This document shows positions 1 through 15,339 of a stretch of DNA of 64,000 nt, piece after piece. The DNA lies in contig NC_092561.1 in the NCBI RefSeq assembly GCF_037975245.1, forward strand, positions 11,779,001 through 11,843,000, in the 5' to 3' direction. The notes beneath the pieces are model-generated. The model was not told where the DNA came from. It worked only from the letters and a program-made list of their open reading frames with translations, and ran no database searches. Position 1 is the first letter of the stretch. Every line of letters starts with the position of its first letter. Source of the DNA: Apostichopus japonicus (taxonomy: Eukaryota; Echinodermata; Holothuroidea; Aspidochirotida; Stichopodidae). Position numbers and translations under genes: made by a program.

Positions 1-2282
1 AAACCGATCAATCGAATGTGCGGAACAGATCAATCGAATGTGCGGTACCGATCAATCGAATGTGCGGTACAGATCGATCGAATGTGCGGTACCGATCAAT
101 CGAATGTGCGGAACCAATCAATCGAATGTGCGGTATCGATCAATCGAATGTGCGTTACCGATCAGTCGAATGTGCGTTACCGATTAGTCGAATGTGCGGA
201 ACCGATCAATCGAATGTTCGGTATCGATCAATCGAATGTTCGGCACCGGTGAATCGAATGTGCGGTACCGATCAATCGACTGTGCGGTACCGATCAATCG
301 AACGTGCGGTATACCGATCAATCGAATGTGCGGTACTGATCAATCGAATGTTCGGTATTGATCGATCGAATGTGCGATACCGATCAATCGAATGTGCGGA
401 ACCGATCAATCGAATGTGCGGTACAGATCGATCGAATGTGCGATACCGATCAATCGAATGTGCGGAACCAATCAATCGAATGTGCGGTATCGATCAATCG
501 AATGTTCGGTATTGATCGATCGAATGTGCGATACCGATCAATCGAATGTGCGGAACAGATCAATCGAATGTGCGGTACCGATCAATCGAATGTGCGGTAC
601 AGATCGATCGAATGTGCGGACCCGATCGATCGAATGTGCGGTATCGATCAATCGAATGTGCGGACCCGATCGATCGAATGTGCGGTACCGATCAATCGAA
701 TGTGCGGTACCGATCAATCGAACGTGCGGTATACCGATCAATCGAATGTGCGGTACTGATCCATCGAATGTGCGGAACAGATCAATCGAATGTGTGGTAC
801 CGATTAATCGAATGTTCGGTACCGAGCCATCAAATTTACGAAACCGATCAATCGAAAGTGCGTTACCGACCTATCGAATGTGCGGTACCGATCAATCGAA
901 TGTGTGTTAACGATCAATCGAATGTGCGTTACCGATCAATCGAATGTTCGGAATCGATGAATCAAATGTGCGTTACCGGTCAATCGAATGTGCGTTAACG
1001 ATCAATCGAATGTGCGTTACCGATCAATCGAAAGTTCGGTACCGATCAATCGAATGTGCTGTAACGCTTAATCGAATGTGCGGTACCGATCAATCGAATG
1101 TGCAGTACCGATCAATCGAATGTTCGGTACCGATCAATCGAATGTGCGGTACCGATCAATCGAATGTGCGTTACCGATTAATAGAATGTGCGTTACTGAT
1201 TGATCGAATGTTCGGTACCGATCGATCGAATGTGTGGTACCGATCAATCGAGTGTCGATACCGATCTATCGAATGTGCGGTACCGATCAATCGAATGTGT
1301 GTTAACGATCAATCGAATGTGCGTTACCGATCAATCGAATGTGCGGTACCGATTTATCGAATGTGCGGTACCGATCAATCGAATGTGCGGAACTGATCGA
1401 TGAATCAAATGTTCGGTATCGATCGATCGAATGTTCGGCACCGGTGAATCGAATGTGCGGTATCGATCAATCGAATGTGCGGTACCGATCAATCGAACGT
1501 GCGGTATACCGATCGATCGAATGTGCGGTACCGATCAATCGAATGTTCGGTATTGATCGATCGAATGTGCGATACCGATCAATCGAATGTGCGGAACAGA
1601 TCAATCGAATGTGCGGTACCGATCAATCGAATGTGCGGTACAGATCGATCGAATGTGCGGTACCGATCAATCGAATGTGCGGAACCAATCAATCGAATGT
1701 GCGGTATCGATCAATCGAATGTGCGTTACCGATCAGTCGAATGTGCGTTACCGATTAGTCGAATGTGCGGAACCGATCAATCGAATGTTCGGTATCGATC
1801 AATCGAATGTTCGGCACTGGTGAATCGAATGTGCGGTATCGATCAATCGAATGTTCGGAATCGATGAATCAAATGTGCGTTACCGGTCAATCGAATGTGC
1901 GTTAACGATCAATCGAATGTGCGTTACCGATCAATCGAAAGTTCGGTACCGATCAATCGAATGTGCTGTAACGCTTAATCGAATGTGCGGTACCGATCAA
2001 TCGAATGTGCAGTACCGATCAATCGAATGTTCGGTACCGATCAATCGAATGTGCGGTACCGATCAATCGAATGTGCGTTACCGATTAATAGAATGTGCGT
2101 TACTGATTGATCGAATGTTCGGTACCGATCGATCGAATGTGTGGTACCGATCAATCGAGTGTGCGATACCGATCTATCGAATGTGCGGTACCGATCAATC
2201 GAATGTGTGTTAACGATCAATCGAATGTGCGTTACCGATCAATCGAATGTGCGGTACCGATTTATCGATTGTGCGGTACCGA

Positions 2283-3835
2283 TCAATCGAATGTGCGGAA
2301 CTGATCGATCGAATGTGCGTTAACGATCAATCGAATGTTCGGTACCGATCGATCGAATGTGCGGAACCGATGAATCGAATGTTCGGTATCGATTAATCGA
2401 ATGTTCGGCACCGGTGAATCGAATGTGCGGTATCGATCAATCGAATGTTCGGTACCGATCGATCGAATGGGCGGACCCGATCGATCGAATGTTCGGTACC
2501 GATCGATCGAATGTGCGGAACCGATCAATCAAATGTTCGGTATCGATTAATCGAATGTTCGGCACCGGTGAATCGAATGTGCGGTATCGATCAATCGACT
2601 GTGCGGTACCGATCAATCGAACGTGCGGTATACCGATCGATCGAATGTGCGGTACCGATCAATCGAATGTTCGGTATTGATCGATCGAATGTGCGATACC
2701 GATCAATCGAATGTGCGCAACAGATCAATCGAATGTGCGGTACCGATCAATCGAATGTGCGGTACAGATCGATCGAATGTGCGGACCCGATCGATCGAAT
2801 GTGCGGTATCGATCAATCGAATGTGCGGACCCGATCGATCGAATGTGCGGTACCGATCAATCGAATGTGCGGTACCGATCAATCGAACGTGCGGTATACC
2901 GATCAATCGAATGTGCGGTACTGATCCATCGAATGTGCGGAACAGATCAATCGAATGTGTGGTACCGATCAATCGAATGTTCGGTACCGAGCCATCAAAT
3001 TTACGAAACCGATCAATCGAAAGTGCGTTACCGACCTATCGAATGTGCGGTACCGATCAATCGAATGTGTGTTAACGATCAATCGAATGTGCGTTACCGA
3101 TCAATCGAATGTTCGGAATCGATGAATCAAATGTGCGTTACCGGTCAATCGAATGTGCGTTAACGATCAATCGAATGTGCGTTACCGATCAATCGAAAGT
3201 TCGGTACCGATCAATCGAATGTGCTGTAACGCTTAATCGAATGTGCGGTACCGATCAATCGAATGTGCAGTACCGATCAATCGAATGTTCGGTACCGATC
3301 AATCGAATGTGCGGTGTACCGATCAATCGAATGTGCGGTACCGATTTATCGAATGTGCGGTACCGATCAATCGAATGTGCGGAACTGATCGATCGAATGT
3401 GCGTTAACGATCAAGCGAATGTTCGGTACCGATCGATCGAATGTGCGGAACCGATGAATCGAATGTTCGGTATCGATTAATCGAATGTTCGGCACCGGTG
3501 AATCGAATGTGCGGTATCGATCAATCGAATGTTCGGTACCGATCGATCGAATGTGCGGACCCGATCGATCGAATGTTCGGTACCGATCGATCGAATGTGC
3601 GGAACCGATCAATCAAATGTTCGGTATCGATTAATCGAATGTTCGGCACCGGTGAATCGAATGTGCGGTATCGATCAATCGACTGTGCGGTACCGATCAA
3701 TCGAACGTGCGGTATACCGATCAATCGAATGTGCGGTACCGATCAATCGAATGTTCGGTATTGATCGATCGAATGTGCGATACCGATCAATCGAATGTGC
3801 GGAACAGATCAATCGAATGTGCGGTACCGATCAAT
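2283..3835 (+). repeat. Segmental duplication, 1,084-bp spacing
   Basis: About 460 bp starting at 2,283 recurs at 3,367. Both copies share the order of TGTTCG, GGACCC and CACCGGTGAATCG variants, with a few substitutions (for example GAATGGGCGG near 2,466 in copy 1 only). Boundaries are approximate. Confidence 0.7.
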
Positions 3836-5609
3836 CGAATGTGCGGTACAGATCGATCGAATGTGCGGTACCGATCAATCGAACGTGCGGTGTACCGATC
3901 AATCGAATGTGCGGTACCGATTAATAGAATGTGCGTTACTGATTGATCGAATGTTCGGTACCGATCGATCGAATGTGTGGAACCGATCAATCGAGTGTGC
4001 GATACCGATCTATCGAATGTGCGGTACCGATCAATCGAATGTGTGTTAACGATCAATCGAATGTGCGTTACCGATCAATCGAATGTGCGGTACCGATTTA
4101 TCGAATGTGCGGTACCGATCAATCGAATGTGCGGAACAGATCAATCGAATGTGCGGTACCGATCAATCGAATGTGCGCTACAGATCGATCGAATGTGCGG
4201 TACCGATCAATCGAATGTTCGGTACCGATCAATCGAATGTGCTGTAACGCTTAATCGAATGTGCGGTACCGATCAATCGAATGTGCAGTACCGATCAATC
4301 GAATGTGCGGTACCGATCAATCCAATGTGCGGTACCGATCAATCGAATGAGCGTTACCGAATAATAGAATGTGCGTTACTGATTGATCGAATGTTCGGTA
4401 CCGATCGATCGAATGTGTGGTACCGATCAATCGAGTGTGCGATACCGATGTATCGAATGTGCGGTACCGATCAATCGAATGTGTGTTAACGATCAATCGA
4501 ATGTGCGTTACCGATCAATCGAATGTGCGGTACCGATCAATCGAATGTTTGTTACCGATCAGTCCAATGTGCGTTACTGATCAATCGAATGTTCGTTATT
4601 GATCGATCGAATGTGAGATACCGATCAATCGAATGTGCGGAACCGATCAATCGAATGTGCGGTACCGATCAATCGAATGTGCGGTACAGATCGATCGAAT
4701 GTGCGGTACCGATCAATCGAATGTGCGGAACCAATCAACCGAATGTGCGGTATCGATCAATGGAATGTGCGTTACCGATCAGTCGAATGTGCGTTACTGA
4801 TCAATCGAATGTTCGGTACCGATCGATCGAATGTGTGGTACCGATCAATCGAATGTGCGGTACAGATCGATCGAATGTGCGGTACCGATCAATCGAATGT
4901 GCGGAACCATTCAATCGAATGTGCGGTACCGATCTATCGAATGTGCGGTATAAATCAGTCGAATCTGCGGTACCGATCAATCGAATGTGCGGTACCGATC
5001 TATCGAATGTGCGGTACCGATTAATCGAATGTGTGTTAACGATCAATCGAATGTGCCTAACCGATCAATCGAACGTGCGGTATCAATGAATCAAATGTGC
5101 GGTATCGATCAATCGAATGTGCGGAACTGATCGATCGAATGTGCGTTAACGATCAATCGAATGTTCGGTACCGATCGATCAAATGTGCGGAACCGATCAA
5201 TCGAATGTTCGGTATCGATTAATCGAATGTTCGGCACCGGTGAATCGAATGTGCGGTATCGATCAATCGAATGTTCGGTACCGATCGATCGAATGTGCGG
5301 ACCCGATCGATCGAATGTGCGGTATCGATCAATCGAATGTGCGGACCGGATCGATCGAATGTGCGGTACCGATCAATCGAATGTGCTGTAACGCTTAATC
5401 GAATGTGCGGTACCGGTCAATCGAATGTGCGGTACCGATCAATCGAATGTGCGGTACCGAACCTGCGAATGTGCGGAACCGATTAATCGAATGTGCGTTA
5501 GCTATTAATCGAATGTTCGGTACCGATCAATCGAATGTGCGGTACCGATCAATCGATTGTGCGGTATCTATCAATCGAACGTTCGGTACCGATCGATCGA
5601 ATATGCGGT

Positions 5610-8600
5610 ATCGATCAATCGAATGTGCGGTACCGATCAATCGAATGTGCTGTAACGCTTAATCGAATGTTCGACACCGATCAGTCGTACGTGCGGTACC
5701 GATCAATCGAATGTTCGGTACCGATCCATCGAATGTACGAAACCGATCAATCGAATGTGCGTTACCGACCTATCGAATGTGCGGTACCGATCAATCGAAT
5801 GTGTGTTAACGATCAATCGAATGTGTGTTACCGATCAATTGAATGTTCGGAATGGATGAATCAAATGTGCGGTACCGGTGAATCGAATGTGCGGTACCGA
5901 TCAATCGAATGTGCGTTAACGATCAATCGAATGTGCGTTACCGATCAATCGAATGTTCGGTACCGATCAATCGAATGTGCTGTAACGCTTAATCGAATGT
6001 GCGGTACAGATCAATCGAATGTGCAGTACCGATCAATCGAATGTGCGGTACCGATCAATCGAATGTGCGGTACCGATCAATCGAATGTGCGTTACCGATT
6101 AATAGAATGTGCGTAACTGATCAATCGAATGTTCGGTACCGATCGATCGAATGTGTGGTACCGATCAATCGAGTGTGCGGTACGGATCTATCGAATGTTC
6201 GGTACCGATCAATCGAATGTGTGTTAACGATCAATCGAATGTGCGTTACCGATCAATCGAATGTGCGGTACCGATTAATCGAATGTGCGGTACCGATCAA
6301 TCGAATATGCGGTACCGATCAATCGAATGTGCGAAACCGATCGATCGAATGTGCGTTAACGATCAATCGAATGTTCGGTACCGATCGATATAATGTGCGG
6401 AACCGATCAATCGAATGTTCGGTACCGATGAATCGAATGTTCGGTATCGATGAATCGATGGTTCGGTACCGATGAATCTAATGTGCGGTATCTTCCAATC
6501 GAATGTTTGTGACCGATCAGTCCAATGTACGGTACTGATCAATCGAATGTTCGGTATTGATCGATCGAATGTGCGATACCGATCAATCGAATGTGCGGTA
6601 CCGATCAATCGAATGTTCGGTACCGATCAATCGAATGTGCGGTACAGATCGATCGAATGTGCGGTACCGATCAATCGAATAGGCGGAACCAATCAATCGA
6701 ATGTGCGGTATCGATCAATCGAATGTGCGTTACCGATCAGTCGAATGTGCGTTACCGATCAATCGAATGTGCGGAACCGATCAATCGAATGTTCGGTATC
6801 GATTAATCGAATTTTCGGCACCGGTGAATCGAATGTGCGGTATCGATCAATCGAATGTTCGGAATCGATGAATCAAATGTGCGTTACCGGTCAATCGAAT
6901 GTGCGTTAACGATCAATCGAATGTGCGTTACCGATCAATCGAAAGTTCGGTACCGATCAATCGAATGTGCTGTAACGCTTAATCGAATGTGCGGTACCGA
7001 TCAATCGAATGTACAGTACCGATCAATCGAATGTTCGGTACCGATCAATCGAATGTGCGGTACCGATCAATCGAATGTGCGTTACCGATTAATAGAATGT
7101 GCGGTATCGATCAATCGAATGTTCGGTACCGATCGATCGAATGTGCGGACCCGATCTATCGAATGTGCGGTACCGATCAATCGAATGTGTGTTAACGATC
7201 AATCGAATGTGCGTTACCGATCAATCGAATGTGCGGTACCGATCAATCGAATGTTTGGTATCGATTAATCGAATGTTCGGCACCGGTGAATCGAATGTGC
7301 GGTATCGATCAATCGACTGTGCGGTACCGATCAATCGAACGTGCGGTATACCGATCAATCGAATGTGCGGTACTGATCAATCGAATGTTCGGTATTGATC
7401 GATCGAATGTGCGATACTGATCAATCGAATGTGCGGAACCGATCAATCGAATGTGCGGTATCGATCAATCGAATGTGCGGTACCGATCGATCGAATGTGC
7501 GGTACCGATCAATCGAATGTGCGGAACCAATCAATCGAATGTACGGTATCGATCAATCGAATGTGCGTTACCGATCAGTCGAATGTGCGTTACTGATCAA
7601 TCGATGTTCGGTACCGATCGATCGAATGTGTGGTACCGATCAATCGAATGTGCGGAACCGATCAATCGAATGTTCGGTATCGACTAATCGAATGTTCGGC
7701 ACCGGTGAATCGAATGTGCGGTATCGATCAATCGAATGTTCGGTACCGATCGATCGAATGTGCAAACCCAATCGATCGAATGTGCGGTATCGATCAATCG
7801 AATGTGCGGACCCGATCGATCGAATGTGCGGTACCGATCAATCGAATGTGCGGTACCGATCAATCGAACGTGCGGTATCGATTAATCGAATGTGCGATAC
7901 TGATCCATCGAATGTGCGGAACAGATCAATCGAATGTTCGGTACCGATCGATCGAATGTGTGGTACCGATCAATCGAATGTGCGGTACAGATCGATCGAA
8001 TGTGCGGTACCGATCAATCGAATGTGCGGTACCGATCAATCGAATGTGCGGTACAGATAGATCGAATGTGCGGTACAGATCAATCGAACGTGCGGTATTA
8101 ATGAATCAAATGTGCGGTACCGATCAATCGAATGTGCGGTACCGATCAATCGAATGTGCGGTACAGATCGATCGAATGTTCGGTACCGATCGATCGAATG
8201 TGCGGAACCGATCAATCGAATGTTCGGTACCGATGAATCGAATGTTCGGTATCGATTAATGAAATGTTCGGCACCGGTGAATCGAATGTGCGGTATCGAT
8301 CAATCGAATGTGCGGTACCGATCAATCGAATGTGCTGTAACGCTTAATCGAATGTTCGACACCGATCAGTCGTACGTGCGGTACCGATCAATCGAATGTT
8401 CGGTACCGATCCATCGAATGTACGAAACCGATCAATCGAATGTGCGTTACCGACCTATCGAATGTGCGGTACCGATCAATCGAATGTGTGTTAACGATCA
8501 ATCGAATGTGTGTTACCGATCAATTGAATGTTCGGAATGGATGAATCAAATGTGCGGTACCGGTGAATCGAATGTGCGTTACCGATCAATCGAATGTGCG

Positions 8601-10590
8601 TTAACGATCAATCGAATGTGCGTTACCGATCAATCGAATGTTCGGTACCGATCAATCGAATGTGCTGTAACGCTTAATCGAATGTGCGGTACAGATCAAT
8701 CGAATGTGCAGTACCGATCAATCGAATGTGCGGTACCGATCAATCGAATGTGCGGTACCGATCAATCGAATGTGCGTTACCGATTAATAGAATGTGCGTT
8801 ACTGATCAATCGAATGTTCGGTACCGATCGATCGAATGTGTGGTACCGATCAATCGAGTGTGCGGTACGGATCTATCGAATGTTCGGTACCGATCAATCG
8901 AATGTGTGTTAACGATCAATCGAATGTGCGTTACCGATCAATCGAATGTGCGGTACCGATTAATCGAATGTGCGGTACCGATCAATCGAATATGCGGTAC
9001 CGATCAATCGAATGTGCGAAACCGATCGATCGAATGTGCGTTAACGATCAATCGAATGTTCGGTACCGATCGATGGAATGTGCGGAACCGATCAATCGAA
9101 TGTTCGGTACCGATGAATCGAATGTTCGGTATCGATGAATCGATGGTTCGGTACCGATCAATCTAATGTGCGGTATCTTCCAATCGAATGTTTGTGACCG
9201 AAAGTCCAATGTGCGGTACTGATGAATCGAATGTTCGGTATTGATCGATCGAATGTGCGATACCGATCAATCGAATGTGCGGTACCGATCAATCGAATGT
9301 TCGGTACCGATCAATCGAATGTGCGGTACAGATCGATCGAATGTGCGGTACCGATCAATCGAATGTGCAGAACCAATCAATCGAATGTGCGGTATCGATC
9401 AATCGAATGTGCGTTACCGATCAGTCGAATGTGCGTTACCGATCAGTCGAATGTGCGGAACCGATCAATCGAATGTTCGGTATCGATTAATCGAATTTTC
9501 GGCACCGGTGAATCGAATATGCGGTATCGATCAATCGAATGTTCGGAATCGATGAATCAAATGTGCGTTACCGGTCAATCGAATGTGCGTTAACGATCAA
9601 TCGAATGTGCGTTACCGATCAATCGAATGTTCGGTACCGATCAATCGAATGTGCGGTACCGATCAATCGAATGTGCGTTACCGATTAATAGAATGTGCGG
9701 TATCGATCAATCGAATGTTCGGTACCGATCGATCGAATGTGCGGACCCGATCTATCGAATGTGCGGTACCGATCAATCGAATGTGTGTTAACGATCAATC
9801 GAATGTGCGTTACCGATCAATCGAATGTGCGGTACCGATCAATCGAATGTTTGGTATCGATTAATCGAATGTTCGGCACCGGTGAATCGAATGTGCGGTA
9901 TCGATCAATCGACTGTGTGGTACCGATCAATCGAACGTGCGGTATACCGATCAATCGAATGTGCGGTACTGATCAATCGAATGTTCGGTATTGATCGATC
10001 GAATGTGCGATACTGATCACTCGAATGTGCGGAACCGATCAATCGAATGTGCGGTACCGATCAATCGAATGTGCGGTACAGATCGATCGAATGTGCGGTA
10101 CCGATCAATCGAATGTGCGGAACCAATCAATCGAATGTACGGTATCGATCAATCGAATGTGCGTTACCGATCAGTCGAATGTGCGTTACTGATCAATCGA
10201 TGTTCGGTACCGATCGATCGAATGTGTGGTACCGATCAATCGAATGTGCGGAACCGATCAATCGAATGTTCGGTATCGACTAATCGAATGTTCGGCACCG
10301 GTGAATCGAATGTGCGGTATCGATCAATCGAATGTTCGGTACCGATCGATCGAATGTGCAAACCCAATCGATCGAATGTGCGGTATCGATCAATCGAATG
10401 TGCGGACCCGATCGATCGAATGTGCGGTACCGATCAATCGAATGTGCGGTACCGATCAATCGAACGTGCGGTATCGATTAATCGAATGTGCGATACTGAT
10501 CCATCGAATGTGCGGAACAGATCAATCGAATGTTCGGTACCGATCGATCGAATGTGTGGTACCGATCAATCGAATGTGTGGTACAGATCA
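5610..10590 (+). repeat. ~2.6-kb higher-order unit, two copies
   Basis: Copy 1 spans about 5,610-7,990 and copy 2 about 8,290-10,590. Rare markers repeat at a spacing of 2,685 bp in the first part (GAATGTACGA at 5,731 and 8,416), 2,684 bp near 6,591/9,275, and 2,596 bp (118 monomers) later. The spacing changes show copy 2 lost four monomers internally. Both copies share GTTCGACACCGATCAGTCG and a 1-bp-short CAATCGATGTTCGG monomer. Boundaries are approximate. Confidence 0.82.
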
Positions 10591-13536
10591 ATCGAATGTT
10601 CGGTACCGATCGATCGAATGTGTGGTACCGATCAATCGAATGTGCGGTACATATCGATCGAATGTGCGGTACCGATCAATCGAATGTGCGGAACCAATCT
10701 ATCGAATGTGCGGTACCGATCAATCGAATGTGCGGTACCGATCTATCGAATGTGCGGTACCGATCAATCGAATGTGTGTCAACGATCAATCGAATGTGCC
10801 TAACCGATCAATCGAACGTGCGGTATCAATGAATCAAAAGTGCGGTATCGATCAATCGAATGTGCGGAACTGATCGATCGAATGTGCGTTACTGATCAAT
10901 CGAATGTTCGGTACCGATCGATCGAATGTGCGGAACCGATCAATCGAATGTTCGGTATCGATCAATCGAATGTTCGGCACCGGTGAATCGAATGTGCGGT
11001 ATCGATTAATCGAATGTTCGGTACCGATCGATCAAATGTGCGGACCCGATCGATCGAATGTGCGGTACCGATCAATCGAATGTGTGTTAACGATCAATCG
11101 AATGTGCGTTACCGATCAATCGAATGTTCGGAATCGATGAATCAAATGTGCTTTACCGGTCAATCGAATGTGCGGTACCGATCAATCGAATGTGCGTTAA
11201 CGATCAATCGAATGTGCGTTACCGATCAATCGAATGTTCGGTACCGATCAATCGAATGTGCTGTAACGCTTAATCGAATTTGCGGTACCGATCAATCGAA
11301 TGTGCAGTACCGATCAATCGAATGTGCGGTACCGATCAATCGAATGTGCGGTACCGATCAATCGAATGTGCGTTACCGATTAATAGAATGTACGTTACTG
11401 ATTGATCGAATGTTCGGTACCGATCGATCGAATGTGTGGTACCGATCAATCGAGTGTGCGATACCGATCCATCGAATGTGCGGTACCGATCAATCGGATG
11501 TGTGTTAACGATCAATCGAATGTGCGTTACCGATCAATCGAATGTGCGGTACCGATTTATCGAATGTGCGGTACCGATCAATCGAATGTGCGGAACTGAT
11601 CGATCGAATGTGCGTTAACGATCAATCGAATGTTCGGTACCGATCGATCGAATGTACGGAACCGATGAATCGAATGTTCGCTATCGATTAATCAAATGTT
11701 CGGCACCGGTGAATCGAATGTGCGGAATCGATCAATCGAATGTTCGGTACCGATCGATCGAATGTGCGGACCCGATCGATCGAATGTTCGGTACCGATCG
11801 ATCGAATGTGCGGAACCGATCAATCGAATGTGCGTTACCGATTAATAGAATGTGCGTTACTGATTGATCGAATGTTCGGTACCGATCGATCGAATGTGTG
11901 GTACCGATCAATCGAGTGTGCGATACCGATCTATCGAATGTGTGGTACCGATCAATCGAATGTGTGTTAACGATCAATCGAATGTGCGTTACCGATCAAT
12001 CGAATGTTCGGAATCGATGAATCAAATGTGCTTTATCGGTCAATCGAATGTGCGGTACCGATCAATGGAATGTGCGTGAACGATCAATCGAATGTGCGTT
12101 ACCGATCAATCGAATGTTCGGTACCGATCAATCGAATGTGCTGTAACGCTTAATCGAATTTGCGGTACCGATCAATCGAATGTGCGGTACCGATCAATCG
12201 AATGTGCGGTACCGATCAATCGAATGTGCGTTACCGATTAATAGAATGTGCGTTACTGATTGATCGAATGTTCTGTACCGATCGATCGAATGTGTGGTAC
12301 CGATCAATCGAGTGTGCGATACCGATCTATCGAATGTGCGGTACCGATCATTCGGATGTGTGTTAACGATCAATCGAATGTGCGTTACCGATGAATCGAA
12401 TGTGCGGTACCGATTTATCGAATGTGCGGTACCGATTTATCGAATGTGCGGAACTGATCGATCGAATGTGCGTTAACGATCAATCGAATGTTCGGTACCG
12501 ATCGATCGAATGTACGGAACCGATGAATCGAATGTTCGCTATCGATTAATCGAATGTTCGGCACCGGTGAATCGAATGTGCGGAATCGATCAATCGAATG
12601 TTCGGTACCGATCGATCGAATGTGCGGACCCGATCGATCGAATGTTCGGTACCGATCGATCGAATGTTCGGAACCGATCAATCGAATGTTCGGTATCGAT
12701 TAATCGAATGTTCGGCACCGGTGAATCGAATGTGCGGTATCGATCAATCGAATGTGCGGTACCGATCAATCGAACGTGCGGTACCGATCTATCGAATGTG
12801 CGGTACCGATCAATCGAATGTGTGTTAACGATCAATCGAATGTGCCTAACCGATCAATCGAACGTGCGGTATCAATGAATCAAATGTGCGGTATCGATCA
12901 ATCGAATGTGCGGAACTGATCGATCGAATGTGCGTTACTGATCAATCGAATGTTCGGTACCGATCGATCGAATGTGCGGAACCGATCAATCGAATGTTCG
13001 GTATCGATCAATCGAATGTTCGGCACCGGTGAATCGAATGTGCGGTATCGATTAATCGAATGTTCGGTACCGATCGATCAAATGTGCGGACCCGATCGAT
13101 CGAATGTTCGGAACCGATCAATCGAATGTTCGGTATCGATTAATCGAATGTTCGGCACCGGTGAATCGAATGTGCGGTATCGATCAATCGACTGTGCGGT
13201 ACCGATCAATCGAACGTGCGGTATACCGATCAATCGAATGTGCGGTACTGATCAATCGAATGTTCGGTATTGTTCGATCGAATGTGCCATACCGATCAAT
13301 CGAATGTGCGGAACCGATCAATCGAATGTGCGGTACCGATCAATCGAATGTGCGGTACCGATCGATCGAATGTGCGGTACCGATCAATCGAATGTGCGGA
13401 ACCAATCAATCGAATGTACGGTATCGATCAATCGAATGTGCGTTACCGATCAGTCGAATATGCGTTACTGATCAATCGATGTTCGGTACCGATCGATCGA
13501 ATGTGCGGAACCGATCAATCGAATGTTCGGTATCGA

Positions 13537-14596
13537 TTAATCGAATGTTTGGCACCGGTGAATCGAATGTGCGGTATCGATCAATCGAATGTTCGGTACC
13601 GATCGATCGAATGTGCGGACCCGATCGATCGAATGTGCGGTATCGATCAATCGAATGTGCGGACCCGATCGATCGAATGTGCGGTACCGATCAATCGAAT
13701 GTGTGGTACCGATCAATCGAACGTGCGGTATACCGATCAATCGAATGTGCGATACTGATCCATCGAATGTGCGGAACAGATCAATCGAATGTTCGGTACC
13801 GATCGATCGAATGTGTGGTACCGATCAATCGAATGTGCGGTACAGATCGATCGAATGTGCGGTACCGATCAATCGAATGTGCGGTACCGATCAATCGAAT
13901 GTGCGGTACAGATCAATCGAATGTGCGGTACCGATCAATCGAACGTGCGGTATCAATGAATCAAATGTGCGGTACCGATCAATCGAATGTGCGGTACCGA
14001 TCAATCGAATGTGTGGTACCGATCAATCGAATGTGCGGAACCGATCATTCGAATGTTCGGTATCGATTAATCGAATGTTCGGCACCGGTGAATCGAATGT
14101 GCGGTATCGATCAATCGAATGTTCGGTACCGATCGATCGAATGTGCGGACCCGATCGATCGAATGTGCGGTATCGATCAATCGAATGTGCGGACCCGATC
14201 GATCGAATGTGCGGTACCGATCAATCGAATGTGCGGTACCGATCAATCGAACGTGCGGTATACCGATCAATCGAATGTGCGATACTGATCCATCGAATGT
14301 GCGGAACAGATCAATCGAATGTTCGGTACCGATCGCTCGAATGTGTGGTACCGATCAATCGAATGTGCGGTACAGATCGATCGAATGTGCGGTACCGATC
14401 AATCGAATGTGCGGTACCGATCAATCGAATGTGCGGTACAGATCAATCGAATGTGCGGTACCGATCAATCGAACGTGCGGTATCAATGAATCAAATGTGC
14501 GGTACCGATCAATCGAATGTGCGGTACCGATCAATCGAATGTGCGGTACAGATCGATCGAATGTTCGGTACCGATCGATCGAATGTGCGGAACCGA
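13537..14596 (+). repeat. 530-bp tandem duplication
   Basis: Variant order from about 13,537 recurs at 14,067; 530 bp is 24 monomers plus the 2-bp-longer GGTATACC junction. Copy 2 has GATCGCTCG near 14,335 where copy 1 has GATCGATCG. A further 198-bp (9-monomer) step follows: the GTATCAATGAATC variant is repeated at about 14,480 and 14,678. Confidence 0.72.
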
Positions 14597-15339
14597 TCAA
14601 TCGAATGTTCGGTACCGATGAATCGAATGTTCGGTACCGATCAATCGAACGTGCGGTACCGATCAATCGAACGTGCGGTATCAATGAATCAAATGTGCGG
14701 TACCGATCAATCGAATGTGCGGTACCGATCAATCGAATGTGCGGTACAGATCGATCGAATGTTCGGTACCGATCGATCGAATGTGCGGAACCGATCAATC
14801 GAATGTTCGGTACCGATGAATCGAATGTTCGGTATCGATTAATGAAATGTTCGGCACCGGTGAATCGAATGTGCGGTATCGATCAATCGAATGTTCGGTA
14901 CCGATCGATCGAATGTGCGGACCCGATCGATCGAATGTGCGGTACCGATCAATCGAATGTGCGGTACCGATCAATCGAACGTGCGGTATACCGATCAATC
15001 GAATGTGCGGTACTGATCCATCGAATGTGCGGAACAGATCAATCGAATGTGTGGTACCGATCAATCGAATGTTCGGTACCGAGCCATCAAATTTACGAAA
15101 CCGATCAATCGAATGTGCGTTACCGACCTATCGAATGTGCGGTACCCATCAATCGAATGTGTGTTAACGATCAATCGAATGTGCGTTACCGTTCAATCGA
15201 ATGTTCGGAATCGATCAATCAAATGTGCGTTACCGGTCAATCGAATGTGCGTTAACGATCAATCGAATGTGCGTTACCGATCAATCGAAAGTTCGGTACC
15301 GATCAATCGAATGTGCTGTAACGCTTAATCGAATTGCGG

